From assembly GCA_000783305.1 (NCBI GenBank), contig JROE01000002.1, positions 62,001-126,000 of the forward strand: 64,000 nucleotides of DNA, read 5' to 3'. The notes under the pieces are model-generated. The model ran no database searches and was not told the DNA's origin. It saw nothing but the letters and a program-made list of their open reading frames with translations. Origin of the DNA: Sphingobacteriaceae bacterium DW12. GTDB taxonomy: Bacteria; Bacteroidota; Bacteroidia; Sphingobacteriales; Sphingobacteriaceae. The translations under genes and the position numbers were made by a program. Shown one piece after another: positions 45,450 through 55,960 of the stretch; within the stretch, counting starts at the first letter, position 1; every line of letters begins with the position of its first letter.

Positions 45450-45917
45450 TCACCGGTCCAGCGGCACACTTAGTCCACACTTAACAATGTCCATAGCCAC
45501 GAATGTTTTAAAATTACGGATATTGCTATTGCTGAAAAATAGCCGTCTAGTTAACAGTTCATAATCATGCATCGTGGTGACTAGCACGATCAATACAAAA
45601 TCCACTTCACCCGTTACATAGTAACACTGCTGTACTTCCGGAGCATTTTTAAAACTCTCTTTAGCTTCGTCGATTAACTCAATCCGTTCGTTATCCAGTG
45701 TCACCTCTACAAACAACGTTATTGGACGCCCTACTTTAGCCCTATCTATAACAGCAATATTGGATTGGATTACTCCCATTTCTTTCAATCGTTTGATTCT
45801 TCGTTGCACAGCTGCCGCAGATAAACCAATCCCCTCGCCGATATCCCGTTGCGCTATCATGTTGTCCTTTTGGAGCAAATTCAATATTGCAAGGTCAAAT
45901 GTATCCAATTCTTCCAT
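45450..45917 (-). CDS. Lrp/AsnC family transcriptional regulator
   Basis: Protein of 155 residues from the ATG at 45915-45917 (MEELDTFDLAILNLLQKD). N-terminal helix-turn-helix (DIGEGIGLSAAAVQRRIKRLKEMGVI), C-terminal RAM domain (VQQCYYVTGEVDFVLIVLV). It is divergent from the EamA transporter gene and most probably regulates it, as for many Lrp/transporter pairs. Confidence 0.92.
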   Translation of the reverse strand: MEELDTFDLAILNLLQKDNMIAQRDIGEGIGLSAAAVQRRIKRLKEMGVIQSNIAVIDRAKVGRPITLFVEVTLDNERIELIDEAKESFKNAPEVQQCYYVTGEVDFVLIVLVTTMHDYELLTRRLFFSNSNIRNFKTFVAMDIVKCGLSVPLDR

Positions 45918-45989
45918 TTTCGAGTATTTTACGAAACAAAATTGCAAATATCACTCGAAATAAGATAAAAAAACACATCTATTTTGAAC

Positions 45990-45997
45990 TATTTTTG
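45990..45997 (+). promoter_or_regulatory. -7 box of the EamA transporter promoter
   Basis: TATTTTTG, a full match to TAnnTTTG, 26 bases ahead of the ATG. No TTG at the -33 distance, which would fit a regulated promoter needing an activator. Confidence 0.4.
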
Positions 45998-46023
45998 CGT
46001 CGCATCGAGTTACTAATATTAAC

Positions 46024-46938
46024 ATGAATCAAAAAGGACATTGGAAAGGAATTTCATTAGCAATTTTAGCCGCATTACTGTGGGGTATTTCAGGATCTTT
46101 AGGCCAGTTCCTTATCCAACAAAGAGGCATAAATGTTGAATGGCTTATAGCCATGCGAATGTTGGTCTCCGGCGTTGTCCTCTTGTTGATTGCGCTTTGC
46201 AGACGAGAGCAAATGTTACTTAGCATTTGGAAAAGTAGGAAAGACGCCAGTAAACTATTGACGTTTGGTGTGGGAGGAATTCTTACTGTCCAGTATACGT
46301 ATTTTGCCGCTATACAACATTCCAATGCCGCCGCGGCGACAGTGTTACAATATATGGGTCCAGTTTTCATTGCCATCTACCTAGCGACCAAAAACAAAAA
46401 AATCCCTCGCCCCATTGAACTACTCGCTATTGGCCTTGCCGTGATAGGTACATTTTTATTGGTCACACATGGCGACATCCATAGTCTAAACATCTCCTCT
46501 ACAGCTTTGATATTAGGTATTGCTTCTGCAGTAGCCCTAGCGATTTACACATTGCAACCCATATCTTTATTGCAAAAATACAACGCTATCGTGGTCATCG
46601 GCTGGGGAATGCTTATAGGCGGTATAACGATGTGCTTTATACACATCCCCTGGCAGATTGAGGGTATTTGGGATGTACATACGTACGGTTATACTTTTTT
46701 TATAGTGATTCCTGGCACACTAATCGCATTTTATGCATACCTAATCGCGGTAGGACAAATAGGAGGGCAAAAAAGTAGTTTGCTTGCATCTGCTGAGCCA
46801 CTTTCGGCTACACTTATAGCCGTTTTATGGCTACAGACTCCTTTTGAACTAATGGATTGGATTGGCAGTCTACTCATCGTCTCGACAATTTTCATGCTGA
46901 GTGTCACTCCGTCATCCAAAAAATCATTATCCGAGTGA
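46024..46938 (+). CDS. EamA family (DMT) transporter
   Basis: Protein of 304 residues with ten predicted membrane helices in two EamA repeats. Start GISLAILAALLWGISGSLGQFL and the second-repeat SLLASAEPLSATLIAVLWLQTPFELMDWIGSLLIVSTIF are characteristic. It likely exports amino acids or related metabolites. Divergent from the Lrp regulator. Confidence 0.9.
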   Translation: MNQKGHWKGISLAILAALLWGISGSLGQFLIQQRGINVEWLIAMRMLVSGVVLLLIALCRREQMLLSIWKSRKDASKLLTFGVGGILTVQYTYFAAIQHSNAAAATVLQYMGPVFIAIYLATKNKKIPRPIELLAIGLAVIGTFLLVTHGDIHSLNISSTALILGIASAVALAIYTLQPISLLQKYNAIVVIGWGMLIGGITMCFIHIPWQIEGIWDVHTYGYTFFIVIPGTLIAFYAYLIAVGQIGGQKSSLLASAEPLSATLIAVLWLQTPFELMDWIGSLLIVSTIFMLSVTPSSKKSLSE

Positions 46939-47068
46939 CAGTCCCAATAGACAAGTTCCCTTAAATCCACAGCTCTTTCACGGTAAAAATACAAGCCCTT
47001 TTGCAAATAATAATTGTATTTTTAAAGCTATATGAATCACAGTATCGGCCCTGCAAATTTTTGATGTT

Positions 47069-47740
47069 ATGAAAAACACGTTCTATCTCTTGACTACATT
47101 GCTCATATTCGCCTGTGGACAATCAAAAACACCGAACAAAAAAACGGACGCCCCTACATCCAATGATACACTTAGGTTAACCTCAGACCTACCCCCTGCT
47201 ACTCGAAATGTGGAGGAAAAGAAAATCCTGTGGCGTGCAGCAAAATATGATGAAATATCAAAGGATACTGTCAATATGATTGTCATCGATGACCAAGTTG
47301 TCGCAAGTCTATCGGAAGCCGAGCGCGCCGCTGTTGGTTACATTGCAACTTTCATAGGCAATGAATGCAGTTGGGATGGTCCATATCGTGACGATCGAAG
47401 CAATTTAAAATGTCGAATATTAACAGCACTCAAGCTTGGATATCAATGCTCCGCTCAACATTTGGATTTCTTACGAAAGTGGTTTAAGCAAGATCAGAAA
47501 GTCCTATCCGAACTGGAAAACTGCCCTACAATACCTGATGGTGCCACTATTCAAGACACGTTCGAAGAGATTATCCTGAAGCAGGACGGAAATCAAATCA
47601 TCATAAGCTTTAAAGTTACTGGGTACAATATGCGAGAAGGTAAAAGTTTGCATTGGAGCGAGATAGATTACTTTCAGGTTCAGGGAAATACAATCGTTTG
47701 TTTGAAAAAGGAAAAAAGCGAAGTGGCATTCGCGAATTAG
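47069..47740 (+). CDS. lipoprotein of unknown function
   Basis: Protein of 223 residues; signal peptide with lipobox LLIFACGQ, Cys at about residue 16. A linker of Lys/Thr/Ser follows, then a domain with several Cys (NECSWDG, LKCRIL, GYQCSAQ, ELENCP), which could form disulfides in the periplasm. I recognise no family. It is convergent with the methyltransferase gene, 32 bases away. Confidence 0.6.
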   Translation: MKNTFYLLTTLLIFACGQSKTPNKKTDAPTSNDTLRLTSDLPPATRNVEEKKILWRAAKYDEISKDTVNMIVIDDQVVASLSEAERAAVGYIATFIGNECSWDGPYRDDRSNLKCRILTALKLGYQCSAQHLDFLRKWFKQDQKVLSELENCPTIPDGATIQDTFEEIILKQDGNQIIISFKVTGYNMREGKSLHWSEIDYFQVQGNTIVCLKKEKSEVAFAN

Positions 47741-47772
47741 CAAATGCCTACATTGCTTCTTCTAAGATTTTA

Positions 47773-48489
47773 CTACTTAAAAGCTACAAAAGATGCGAAG
47801 CAGAGATGTTTGTGCAAAATATCCACCGATGAAAATCCAACTTTTCGCAATAAATCCAGCTGGAACTCGACGCTTCTAGGACTATCTTCTTTCTCTATAT
47901 ACGCAAATACGTGATCACGATAAGCTTCATCTTTCAAATCAGTCAAATATTCTCCATATTTGATCGTATAAATCAACTCTTGCATCCGAGCTTGGTTATG
48001 AGTGACTAGATCAAATATCCAGATGCTTCCACCCGGTTTTAGCCATTTGTAGCATGTTGAAAATGCAGATTCCCAGTCCGCATCATCTCGCAGGTGGTGC
48101 AATACAGCAGTAGCAATGATAACATCAAAGCTATATTCCTTTAAATTTGCACTCCTGAAATCCCCCTTTATTTCTCTAATTTCGCCAGAAGTCAACTTTT
48201 CAATCCGCTCGCGAGCCTTAGACAACATTGGCTTGCTTAAATCAATTAGCGTTACATTGGCATTAGAATTCGCTTTCATCAAGAGGTTTACGGGATAATT
48301 TCCAGCACCACATCCAATATCGAGCAAATCATGTATGTCCGGGTAGACTTGCAAAATCCCATCCGTAATGATATCCATATTGAATTTAGCATCCAACGTA
48401 GTTTGCTGACCCGTTTTCAAATTTGCAAATCTTGCAACATCGCGATCGAATCGTTCTTCTATTTCCTTTAATGTTGATTTGTTATCCAT
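47773..48489 (-). CDS. class I SAM-dependent methyltransferase
   Basis: Protein of 238 residues from the ATG at 48487-48489 (MDNKSTLKEIEERF); longer frames up to 48594 overlap the LysR start and are unlikely. SAM-binding motif I: LLDIGCGAGNYPVNLL near residue 58; motif II region LIDLSKPMLSKA; IIATAVLHHLRDD corresponds to motif IV. The acceptor is unknown. A -7-like box (TATTTTTG on the minus strand, 48518-48511) lies 22 bases ahead. Divergent from the LysR gene. Confidence 0.87.
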   Translation of the reverse strand: MDNKSTLKEIEERFDRDVARFANLKTGQQTTLDAKFNMDIITDGILQVYPDIHDLLDIGCGAGNYPVNLLMKANSNANVTLIDLSKPMLSKARERIEKLTSGEIREIKGDFRSANLKEYSFDVIIATAVLHHLRDDADWESAFSTCYKWLKPGGSIWIFDLVTHNQARMQELIYTIKYGEYLTDLKDEAYRDHVFAYIEKEDSPRSVEFQLDLLRKVGFSSVDILHKHLCFASFVAFK

Positions 48490-48579
48490 AATCATAGCAT
48501 CTTTATAATTCAAAAATATAAAACTCATCAATACCCTAAAAATACTATATTTATCACCAATCAATACAAAATAAGTATC

Positions 48580-49452
48580 ATGGAAATACGACATCTTATT
48601 TACTTCAAGACTTTAGCCGAAGAACTGCATTTCGGGAGGGCTGCCCAAAAGCTTTTTATATCGCAGCCTCCATTAAGCCGTCAGATCAAGGACCTGGAAG
48701 ATGAGTTGAATGTCCTTCTGTTTACCCGAAATAATAAAAGAGTGGCACTAACTCCTGCAGGTCAATACTTTCTATCTGCTTCCGAAAAAATAATCCAACA
48801 GTTGAACGATGCTAAGATTAAAGCCAAGCAAATTCAAGATGCTGTCTCTGGTGAATTCAAATTGGGGTATATCAGTTCAATACCGAAGTATATCCTCGCA
48901 CATATATTGAAAATTGTAAATGAACAATATCCATTACTGCGCGTAAGTTTATATGAGGTATCTACGGTCAAACAGAAAGCGGCTTTGGAAAACGGGAAGC
49001 TTGATTTAGGAATTGTACGGGCGCCGCTTTTGTCGGATAAGTTAGCGACAGTACCCCTGCTTAGCGAACATTTTTGTTTGGCTACTCCTTCACCTTTCAT
49101 CAATCGTCCGTCGGAGCTTGCCGAGTTACCTTATGTTTCCTATAACAGCCGATATGCTCCAGATTATCATCAACAATTTATAGCTGTTTGTCGCCATTTG
49201 GGCTTTGAACCTCAAATAATTCACAAATGTAACAATATGTCTTCAATCCTTGAGCTGGTTGCACATGGCTTAGGCATCGCTATCGTTCCTGAGTCGGCCC
49301 AAGGTCTTCAAGTCCATCCTGGATTACAGTTCTTCCCCCTCACAGATGTTCCTTTAGGGACATCTATTTTGTTGGCTTTTGACGAACAGAGCCAACACCC
49401 TGCTCTGCAATTCTTTATCGACAACATATCTGAACACTATATAGACAAGTAA
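48580..49452 (+). CDS. LysR family transcriptional regulator
   Basis: Protein of 290 residues with the standard N-terminal helix-turn-helix (MEIRHLIYFKTLAEELHFGRAAQKLFISQPPLSRQIKDLE) and a periplasmic-binding-type effector domain. Target genes are likely the divergent methyltransferase and/or the MBL hydrolase 82 bases downstream. Effector unknown. Confidence 0.93.
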   Translation: MEIRHLIYFKTLAEELHFGRAAQKLFISQPPLSRQIKDLEDELNVLLFTRNNKRVALTPAGQYFLSASEKIIQQLNDAKIKAKQIQDAVSGEFKLGYISSIPKYILAHILKIVNEQYPLLRVSLYEVSTVKQKAALENGKLDLGIVRAPLLSDKLATVPLLSEHFCLATPSPFINRPSELAELPYVSYNSRYAPDYHQQFIAVCRHLGFEPQIIHKCNNMSSILELVAHGLGIAIVPESAQGLQVHPGLQFFPLTDVPLGTSILLAFDEQSQHPALQFFIDNISEHYIDK

Positions 49453-49534
49453 GATGAAAAAACAAGAGGTGACAATCATGCTCGTAAAACCATGGAAATT
49501 TGGGATATTACCTTAATTATCCTAAATTTAGAGT

Positions 49535-50374
49535 ATGCAACTTTACACGATTGATACTGGATTTTTCAAGCTAGATGGAGGTGCCATGTTTGGAGTCGTT
49601 CCTAAATCCCTCTGGCAAAAGACCAACCCGTCAGATGCCCGCAACCTCTGCACTTGGGCGACTAGATTGCTGCTAATAGAAGACGGTGCACGGCTAATAC
49701 TCATTGATACCGGCCTAGGCGACAAGCAAGATGCAAAGTTTTTCGGACATTACGACCTACATGGAGATGATACCTTGGACAAATCGCTTGCTAAACATGG
49801 TTATGCTAGACAGGATATTACCGATGTATTCCTTACGCACTTGCATTTCGATCATTGCGGAGGTGCTATCGCTCGTCAAGGTGACCGATTGGTACCAGCC
49901 TTTACCAATGCCATTTATTGGAGCAATGAACGACATTGGAATTGGGCTACTGTAGATCCCAATCCAAGAGAACGCGCTTCTTTTTTAAAAGAAAACATTC
50001 TCCCTATTCAAGAGAGTGGTCAGCTCCGATTCATAGAACAAGGTCAGAAGCTGACCGATCATATTGACATTCGATACGCGTTCGGTCATACTGAGGCAAT
50101 GATGCTTCCTCAAATTACTTATAAAAATAAAACAATTCTTTACATGGCCGATTTGCTTCCTTCTGTAGGGCACATACCCGTGCCCTACGTAATGAGTTAC
50201 GACGTTCGCCCATTAACAACTATGGATGAGCGAAAGTCATATTGGGAAGAAATAGTCGATCATGAGTACATTCTATTCTTAGAACACGATTCGGTTCACG
50301 AATGTTGTACACTTCAACATACCGAAAAGGGAATTCGACTTAAAGACACCTTCTCTTTATCTGAAATATTATAG
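49535..50374 (+). CDS. MBL fold metallo-hydrolase
   Basis: Protein of 279 residues with the metal-binding motif H-x-H-x-D-H as FLTHLHFDHCGG near residue 105, then YAFGHTEAMMLPQI and LEHDSVHECC with later His ligands. This pattern is that of the AHL lactonase-like/quorum-quenching branch and related hydrolases; the substrate cannot be stated. It lies behind the LysR gene, same strand. Confidence 0.87.
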   Translation: MQLYTIDTGFFKLDGGAMFGVVPKSLWQKTNPSDARNLCTWATRLLLIEDGARLILIDTGLGDKQDAKFFGHYDLHGDDTLDKSLAKHGYARQDITDVFLTHLHFDHCGGAIARQGDRLVPAFTNAIYWSNERHWNWATVDPNPRERASFLKENILPIQESGQLRFIEQGQKLTDHIDIRYAFGHTEAMMLPQITYKNKTILYMADLLPSVGHIPVPYVMSYDVRPLTTMDERKSYWEEIVDHEYILFLEHDSVHECCTLQHTEKGIRLKDTFSLSEIL

Positions 50375-50463
50375 TCATCAAATAATTCGTACGAGAAGAA
50401 GCGCATTTTTCCAATCAAAACGCGCTTCTCCTACTAATGGCCTTATCACTTAGTCTTTTGCAT

Positions 50464-50493
50464 AAAAAAGCCCAGTACGCAATGTACCGGGCT
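50464..50493 (-). terminator. terminator of the AcnA-type aconitase gene
   Basis: Arms AGCCCAGTAC (50469-50478) and GTACCGGGCT (50484-50493) pair with one mismatch; five-base loop; on the minus strand followed by a U-run (complement of 50464-50469). Confidence 0.7.
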
Positions 50494-50526
50494 ATGTTAG
50501 AAAGAGGCTTGCGAAGTCCTCTTTAT

Positions 50527-52794
50527 CTAGTTTTTTTGATTTTGACGAATAATATTCAATGCACCCCCTGCCTTGAACCAGTTGATTTGCTGTTCATTAT
50601 AAGTATGGTTTGCTAAGATTTCATCTTCGCTACCATCAGCATGATGCAATACAATTGTCAAAGGAGTATTAGGCGCAAATGTAGTCAATCCCAAGATATC
50701 AATCGTATCGTTCTCTTGGACTTTGTCATAATCTTCTTTATTAGCAAATGTCAACCCCAACATACCTTGTTTTTTCAAGTTTGTTTCATGGATACGAGCA
50801 AAAGATTTCACCAATACAGCACGAACGCCCAAATGACGAGGTTCCATAGCGGCGTGTTCACGTGAAGAACCCTCTCCATAGTTTTCATCGCCCACCACGA
50901 TCGAGCCAATACCTGAGGCTTTATAAGCCCGCTGTGTCGCTGGAACTGCACCGTACTCTCCTGTCAATTGGTTCTTTACCGAATCTGTCTTTTCGTTGAA
51001 GAAGTTAACGGCACCAATCAACATGTTGTTTGAAATATTATCCAAATGACCACGATATTTCAACCATGGGCCAGCCATAGAGATATGGTCGGTGGTACAT
51101 TTACCCTTTGCCTTAATCAACAACTTCAACCCTTTTAGATCTGTTCCCTCCCAAGCCGCAAAAGGTTTCAACAATTGCAAACGATCGGAATCCGGGCTTA
51201 CAGCTACGACCACATTCGACCCATCTTCAGCTGGAGCTTGATAGCCTGCATCTTCAACCGCAAATCCTCTTTGGGGCAACTCATCCCCTACAGGTGGATC
51301 TAATTTCACTTCCTCACCTTTGCTATTCGTAAGGGTATCAGTCAATGGATTAAAACCCAAATTACCTGAAATTGCAATAGCAGCAACCATCTCTGGTGAT
51401 GTTACAAACGCAAACGTATTCGGGTTGCCGTCTGCACGCTTAGCAAAATTACGGTTGAATGAGTGTACGATGGTATTTTTTTCCTGTTTATCCGCACCGA
51501 CCCGATCCCACATACCGATACATGGGCCACATGCATTGGTAAAGATTGTTGCATTCAAATCTTCAAATGTTTTCAACAATCCATCACGATCCGCAGTGTA
51601 GCGCACTTGCTCTGATCCGGGATTTATACCAAACTCCGCCCTAGTTACCAAACCTTTATCTACTGCCTGCTTTGCAATAGAAGCGGCTCTTGACAAATCT
51701 TCGTAGGAGGAGTTCGTACATGACCCAATCAATCCCCACTCTACTGTCAGTGGCCATCCGTTTTTCTGTGCTTCTTCACGCATCCGCGAAATAGGCGTAT
51801 ATAAATCAGGTGTAAATGGACCATTCAAACTTGGTTCCAATTCAGACAAGTTAATTTCAATTACTTGGTCAAAGTATTTTTCCGGTGCAGCATAGACTTC
51901 TGGGTCAGCCGTCAAATGCTCTTTGATTGTATTGGCAGCATCAGCAACATCTTCACGGTCAGTGGCACGGAGATAACGTTCCATAGATTCATCGTATCCG
52001 AATGTAGATGTTGTAGCACCAATTTCAGCCCCCATATTACAAATGGTTCCTTTACCCGTGCAAGACATAGAGGTAGCACCTTCGCCAAAATATTCAACAA
52101 TTGCACCAGTACCACCTTTGACAGTCAAAATACCCGCTACCTTAAGGATTACATCTTTTGGAGACGTCCAACCGCTTAATTTACCCGTTAATTTGACGCC
52201 AATCAATTTCGGAAATTTCAGCTCCCATGGCAATCCTGCCATGACGTCACATGCATCAGCTCCGCCGACACCAATTGCAATCATTCCTAAACCACCCGCA
52301 TTCACGGTGTGAGAGTCGGTACCGATCATCATACCACCAGGGAAAGCATAATTCTCCAATACAACTTGATGGATAATACCAGCCCCTGGTTTCCAGAAGC
52401 CAATACCATATTTATTAGAAACGGAGCTTAAGAAATTAAATACCTCTGAGCTTTCCTGCTTCGCACGGTTCAAGTCCTTTTCGGCACCTTCCTTAGCCTG
52501 GATCAAGTGGTCGCAATGCACCGTTGAAGGCACTGCAACTTGCGCCCGACCAGCTTGCATAAACTGCAACAATGCCATTTGAGCAGTTGCATCCTGCATA
52601 GCAACACGATCCGGGGCAAAGTCAACATAAGAGTTACCACGCTCGTAAGCCTCTTTGGCATTGCCATCCCAAAGGTGCGCATACAAAATTTTCTCAGATA
52701 ACGTCAAAGGCTTATTGACCAATTCACGAGCAGCACGAATGCGCTCATCATATTGGCTATATACCTTTTTTATCATTTCTATATCAAATGCCAT
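50527..52794 (-). CDS. aconitate hydratase, mitochondrial-type
   Basis: Protein of 755 residues. Cys ligands of the 4Fe-4S cluster are in [14 protein letters not shown] and [12 protein letters not shown]; other hallmarks: [29 protein letters not shown], and the swivel-domain [15 protein letters not shown]. It isomerises citrate to isocitrate in the TCA cycle. It resembles mitochondrial aconitases rather than bacterial AcnA/IRP1 of about 890 residues. It starts 50 bases after the acnB stop and is probably co-transcribed. Confidence 0.92.
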   Translation of the reverse strand: MAFDIEMIKKVYSQYDERIRAARELVNKPLTLSEKILYAHLWDGNAKEAYERGNSYVDFAPDRVAMQDATAQMALLQFMQAGRAQVAVPSTVHCDHLIQAKEGAEKDLNRAKQESSEVFNFLSSVSNKYGIGFWKPGAGIIHQVVLENYAFPGGMMIGTDSHTVNAGGLGMIAIGVGGADACDVMAGLPWELKFPKLIGVKLTGKLSGWTSPKDVILKVAGILTVKGGTGAIVEYFGEGATSMSCTGKGTICNMGAEIGATTSTFGYDESMERYLRATDREDVADAANTIKEHLTADPEVYAAPEKYFDQVIEINLSELEPSLNGPFTPDLYTPISRMREEAQKNGWPLTVEWGLIGSCTNSSYEDLSRAASIAKQAVDKGLVTRAEFGINPGSEQVRYTADRDGLLKTFEDLNATIFTNACGPCIGMWDRVGADKQEKNTIVHSFNRNFAKRADGNPNTFAFVTSPEMVAAIAISGNLGFNPLTDTLTNSKGEEVKLDPPVGDELPQRGFAVEDAGYQAPAEDGSNVVVAVSPDSDRLQLLKPFAAWEGTDLKGLKLLIKAKGKCTTDHISMAGPWLKYRGHLDNISNNMLIGAVNFFNEKTDSVKNQLTGEYGAVPATQRAYKASGIGSIVVGDENYGEGSSREHAAMEPRHLGVRAVLVKSFARIHETNLKKQGMLGLTFANKEDYDKVQENDTIDILGLTTFAPNTPLTIVLHHADGSEDEILANHTYNEQQINWFKAGGALNIIRQNQKN

Positions 52795-52844
52795 CTCTCT
52801 CTAATTTATGTTATTTAATTACTTTACTAAACTATCAATAAAGT

Positions 52845-55607
52845 TTATTTTGTCGGAATCGGAGCAAATTTAGTTAGGTTAATACCTTCTACAGCAGCCT
52901 TATATTCTTCCATATTAGGAATACGACCTAAAATAGCCGAAAGTACGACTACAGGCGTCGATGCCAATAAAGACTCTCCCTTTTTGCCATCTCTATCCTC
53001 TACCACACGCCCTTGAAACAAACGGGTTGAAGTAGCCATGACAGTATCCCCTTTTGCGGCTTTTTCTTGATTACCCATACACAAGTTACAGCCTGGACGC
53101 TCTAAGTACATAATATTTTCATATTCTGTACGGGCAGCACTCTTTGGTAGGGCATCGCTAAACTCAAATCCCGAATATTTTTGTAGAAATTCCCAATCCC
53201 CTTCGTCTTTCAACTCATCTATAATATTATAAGTAGGCGCAGCAACGACCAACGGTGCCTTAAAGGTAACCGCACCTTGCTGCTGTTCAATATTTTTCAA
53301 CATTTTTGAAACTATCTTCAAGTCGTCTTTGTGAACCATGCATGACCCCACAAATCCTAGGTCTACCTTTTTGTTGCCGCCGTAGTATGACAATTCGCGT
53401 ATAGTATCATGCGTATAACGCTTGGATACATCAGCATTATTAACATCAGGGTCGGCAATCATTGGCTCCTCAATGATATTCAAATCAATAACGACCTCAG
53501 CGTAATATTTTGCATTTGTATCTGGAGTCAATGCTGGCTTAACACCAGATTTAATTTCCTCAATACGTCTGTTTGCTTTCTCAATTAAACCCTGTAGCAC
53601 ATTATTTTTATTTTCCATCCCCTTATCAATCATGATTTGGATACGGTTTTTAGCTATCTCTAAAGATTCAATTAACGTGTCGTCTTGTGAAATACAGATG
53701 GAAGCTTTTGCTTTCATCTCTGCAGTCCAGTCCGTAAATGTAAATGCCTGATCCGCTAAAAGCGTACCGATATGCACTTCAATAATTCTACCTTGGAAAA
53801 CGTTTTCACCAGCAAATTGTTGTAACATTTGTGATTGAGTAGCATGGACAACGTCACGAAAATCCATATGCTCTTTCATGTTACCTTTGAAAGTAACTTT
53901 TACCGATTCAGGAATTGGCATAGAAGCCTCACCTGTCGCTAATGCTAAAGCAACAGTACCAGAGTCAGCACCAAAAGCAACACCTTTGGACATACGTGTA
54001 TGCGAATCACCTCCGATAATAATCGCCCATTCGTCTATCGTAATATCATTCAGCACTTTGTGAATCACATCTGTCATCGAGTGATAAGAACCTTTAGGGT
54101 CGCGCGCTGTAATCAATCCAAAGTCATTCATAAATTTCATCAGTTTTGGAATATTAGCTTGCGCTTTTTTATCCCATACCGATGCCGTGTGACATCCAGA
54201 TTGATAAGCTCCGTCAACGGTTGGAGCGATTACTGTAGCCGCCATTGCTTCCAGCTCTTGCGCAGTCATCAGCCCCGTTGTATCTTGAGAGCCCACAATA
54301 TTCACTTTTACACGAACGTCCGAACCAGCATGCAATACCTTACCCGGACTTACACCAACAGCATTCTTGTTAAAGATTTTTTCTACTGCGGTCAATCCTT
54401 GCCCCTCGATTGTGATCTCTTTAGCAGGCGCAAATACCGCGGGAGCTTCTACCCCTAGAGTCTGTGCCGCGAAAGTTTGGATTTTTTTACCAAATACGAT
54501 AGCATAAGAGCCACCTGCTTTGATAAATTCCATTTTTTGAGGAGTAAGTGCTTTCGAAATATCTATTAACTCCTCAGTACCATTGTATAATTTTTTTGTC
54601 TTCGTATTGATAGTTAGTACAGTACCTGTAGCAACAGAATATACTTCTTCTAAAATTGGTTCATCTTTTTCATTACGAACAACGTTTCCATTTGCATCGA
54701 CCTTTTTCACCCAGTTTTTAAGATCGACACCAATACCACCGGTAACATCCACTGTCGTTAAGAAAATTGGCGAGATGCCGTTTGTCCCTCCTACGATCGG
54801 TGCTATATTGACAAAAGGAACATAAGGGCTAGCTTGCTTACCCGTCCATAACGCTACATTATTGACACCTGACATACGTGATGATCCCACGCCCATCGTT
54901 CCCTTTTCAGCAATCAGCATCACACTTTTACCAACGTGCTGCCGCTGCAGGTCTTGAATCTGTTGTTGTGCTTCGGGCGTAATCATACATTTACCATGTA
55001 GCTCACGATCTGAGCGCGAGTGCGCCTGATTACCTGGAGATAGCAAATCTGTCGAAATATCACCCTCGCCTGCTATAAAAGTGACAATCTGAATCTCTTC
55101 TGCCACTTCAGGAAGTTTAGTAAAGAATTCCGCTTTTACATAACTTTCTAGAATATCTTTTGCAATAACGTTGCCATGTTCGAACGCTTCTTTCAAACGA
55201 GCTGTATCCGCATCATAAAGGAAAACTTGCGTTTTAAGTACTTCAGCAGCTTGCTGTGCTATAGCACTATCAGTACCCAAAGCTAAATCCAATAATACAT
55301 CTATAGAAGGTCCACCCTTCATATGAGACAATAACTCAAAAGCAAAATTAGGAGCAATTTCAGCCACAGCCGATTCACCCAAAATGATTTCCTTTAAGAA
55401 GTGGGCTTTAACCCCTGCTGCTGGAGTTGTACCCGGCAGAGTATTATAAATAAACAACTTTAGAGATTCTGCTCTATTCTCATTGTTCACGTTTTTAATT
55501 TGAGCAATTATCTCACTTAGTAATTCTGCTCCGTCAATTGGCTTAGGGTGTAACCCTTGGCCTTCTCGTTCTACAACCTCTAGTACGTAATCGTTGTAAA
55601 TACTCAT
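52845..55607 (-). CDS. acnB: bifunctional aconitate hydratase 2/2-methylisocitrate dehydratase
   Basis: Protein of 920 residues from the ATG at 55605-55607 (MSIYNDYVLEV); a TTG three codons earlier is rejected. It has the AcnB domain order: N-terminal HEAT-like domain (about 1-160), swivel domain (about 165-390, KGTMGVGSSRMSGV), then the Fe-S domains (GGDSHTRMSKGVAFGADSGTVALA, VGSCMVHKDDL, RPGCNLCMGNQEKA). It acts in the TCA cycle and possibly the methylcitrate cycle. Upstream of the second aconitase gene. Confidence 0.93.
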   Translation of the reverse strand: MSIYNDYVLEVVEREGQGLHPKPIDGAELLSEIIAQIKNVNNENRAESLKLFIYNTLPGTTPAAGVKAHFLKEIILGESAVAEIAPNFAFELLSHMKGGPSIDVLLDLALGTDSAIAQQAAEVLKTQVFLYDADTARLKEAFEHGNVIAKDILESYVKAEFFTKLPEVAEEIQIVTFIAGEGDISTDLLSPGNQAHSRSDRELHGKCMITPEAQQQIQDLQRQHVGKSVMLIAEKGTMGVGSSRMSGVNNVALWTGKQASPYVPFVNIAPIVGGTNGISPIFLTTVDVTGGIGVDLKNWVKKVDANGNVVRNEKDEPILEEVYSVATGTVLTINTKTKKLYNGTEELIDISKALTPQKMEFIKAGGSYAIVFGKKIQTFAAQTLGVEAPAVFAPAKEITIEGQGLTAVEKIFNKNAVGVSPGKVLHAGSDVRVKVNIVGSQDTTGLMTAQELEAMAATVIAPTVDGAYQSGCHTASVWDKKAQANIPKLMKFMNDFGLITARDPKGSYHSMTDVIHKVLNDITIDEWAIIIGGDSHTRMSKGVAFGADSGTVALALATGEASMPIPESVKVTFKGNMKEHMDFRDVVHATQSQMLQQFAGENVFQGRIIEVHIGTLLADQAFTFTDWTAEMKAKASICISQDDTLIESLEIAKNRIQIMIDKGMENKNNVLQGLIEKANRRIEEIKSGVKPALTPDTNAKYYAEVVIDLNIIEEPMIADPDVNNADVSKRYTHDTIRELSYYGGNKKVDLGFVGSCMVHKDDLKIVSKMLKNIEQQQGAVTFKAPLVVAAPTYNIIDELKDEGDWEFLQKYSGFEFSDALPKSAARTEYENIMYLERPGCNLCMGNQEKAAKGDTVMATSTRLFQGRVVEDRDGKKGESLLASTPVVVLSAILGRIPNMEEYKAAVEGINLTKFAPIPTK

Positions 55608-55960
55608 AGATATCAATATTTCTATTTTAAAGGTAGTTCAAAATAAATATTCAATTTTATCCTTCCGCACTACCATTTTTGTTATAAATTTAAGCTAACG
55701 CTCAATGTGAACCCCACCATCAGCCTTTAAATTAGCTCGTTTGTTTCTCGTTTATGTGTTGATTTATTTATCGTAAAACAACTCTTACGATAAGCTGCAA
55801 AAATAGGGAAAATCAAACTTTAAACACATGCATTCCATTTATTTAAGACAATTTGGAATTATTCTAAACAGATCCCATGACGTTTTCTGAAATCTTTAAT
55901 TTTGCATTCACAAAACTTCAAAAAAAGAGGTGATTTATTTTACCAAACCACCTCTTCCTT
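55608..55960. other. 353-base region between acnB and rpe
   Basis: AT-rich. It holds the upstream region of acnB (no clear TAnnTTTG box on the minus strand) and, at its left-to-right end, the rpe terminator at 55919-55956. No gene was seen. Confidence 0.35.
55919..55956 (-). terminator. terminator of rpe
   Basis: Arms AAGAGGTG (55925-55932) and CACCTCTT (55949-55956), 16-base loop; a U-run follows on the minus strand (complement of the A-run 55919-55926). Confidence 0.6.

Noticed and set aside
45216..45473. Plus-strand frame of 85 codons behind the DsbA gene
   Set aside because: It overlaps the DsbA end, runs through a strong terminator and into the Lrp gene in antisense.
50393..50430. Inverted repeat GAAGCGC/GCGCTTC behind the MBL gene as terminator
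   Set aside because: Stem of seven bases with a long loop and no T-run; too weak to call.
54000..54458. Plus-strand frame of 152 codons inside acnB
   Set aside because: Antisense shadow of the highly conserved aconitase B gene.
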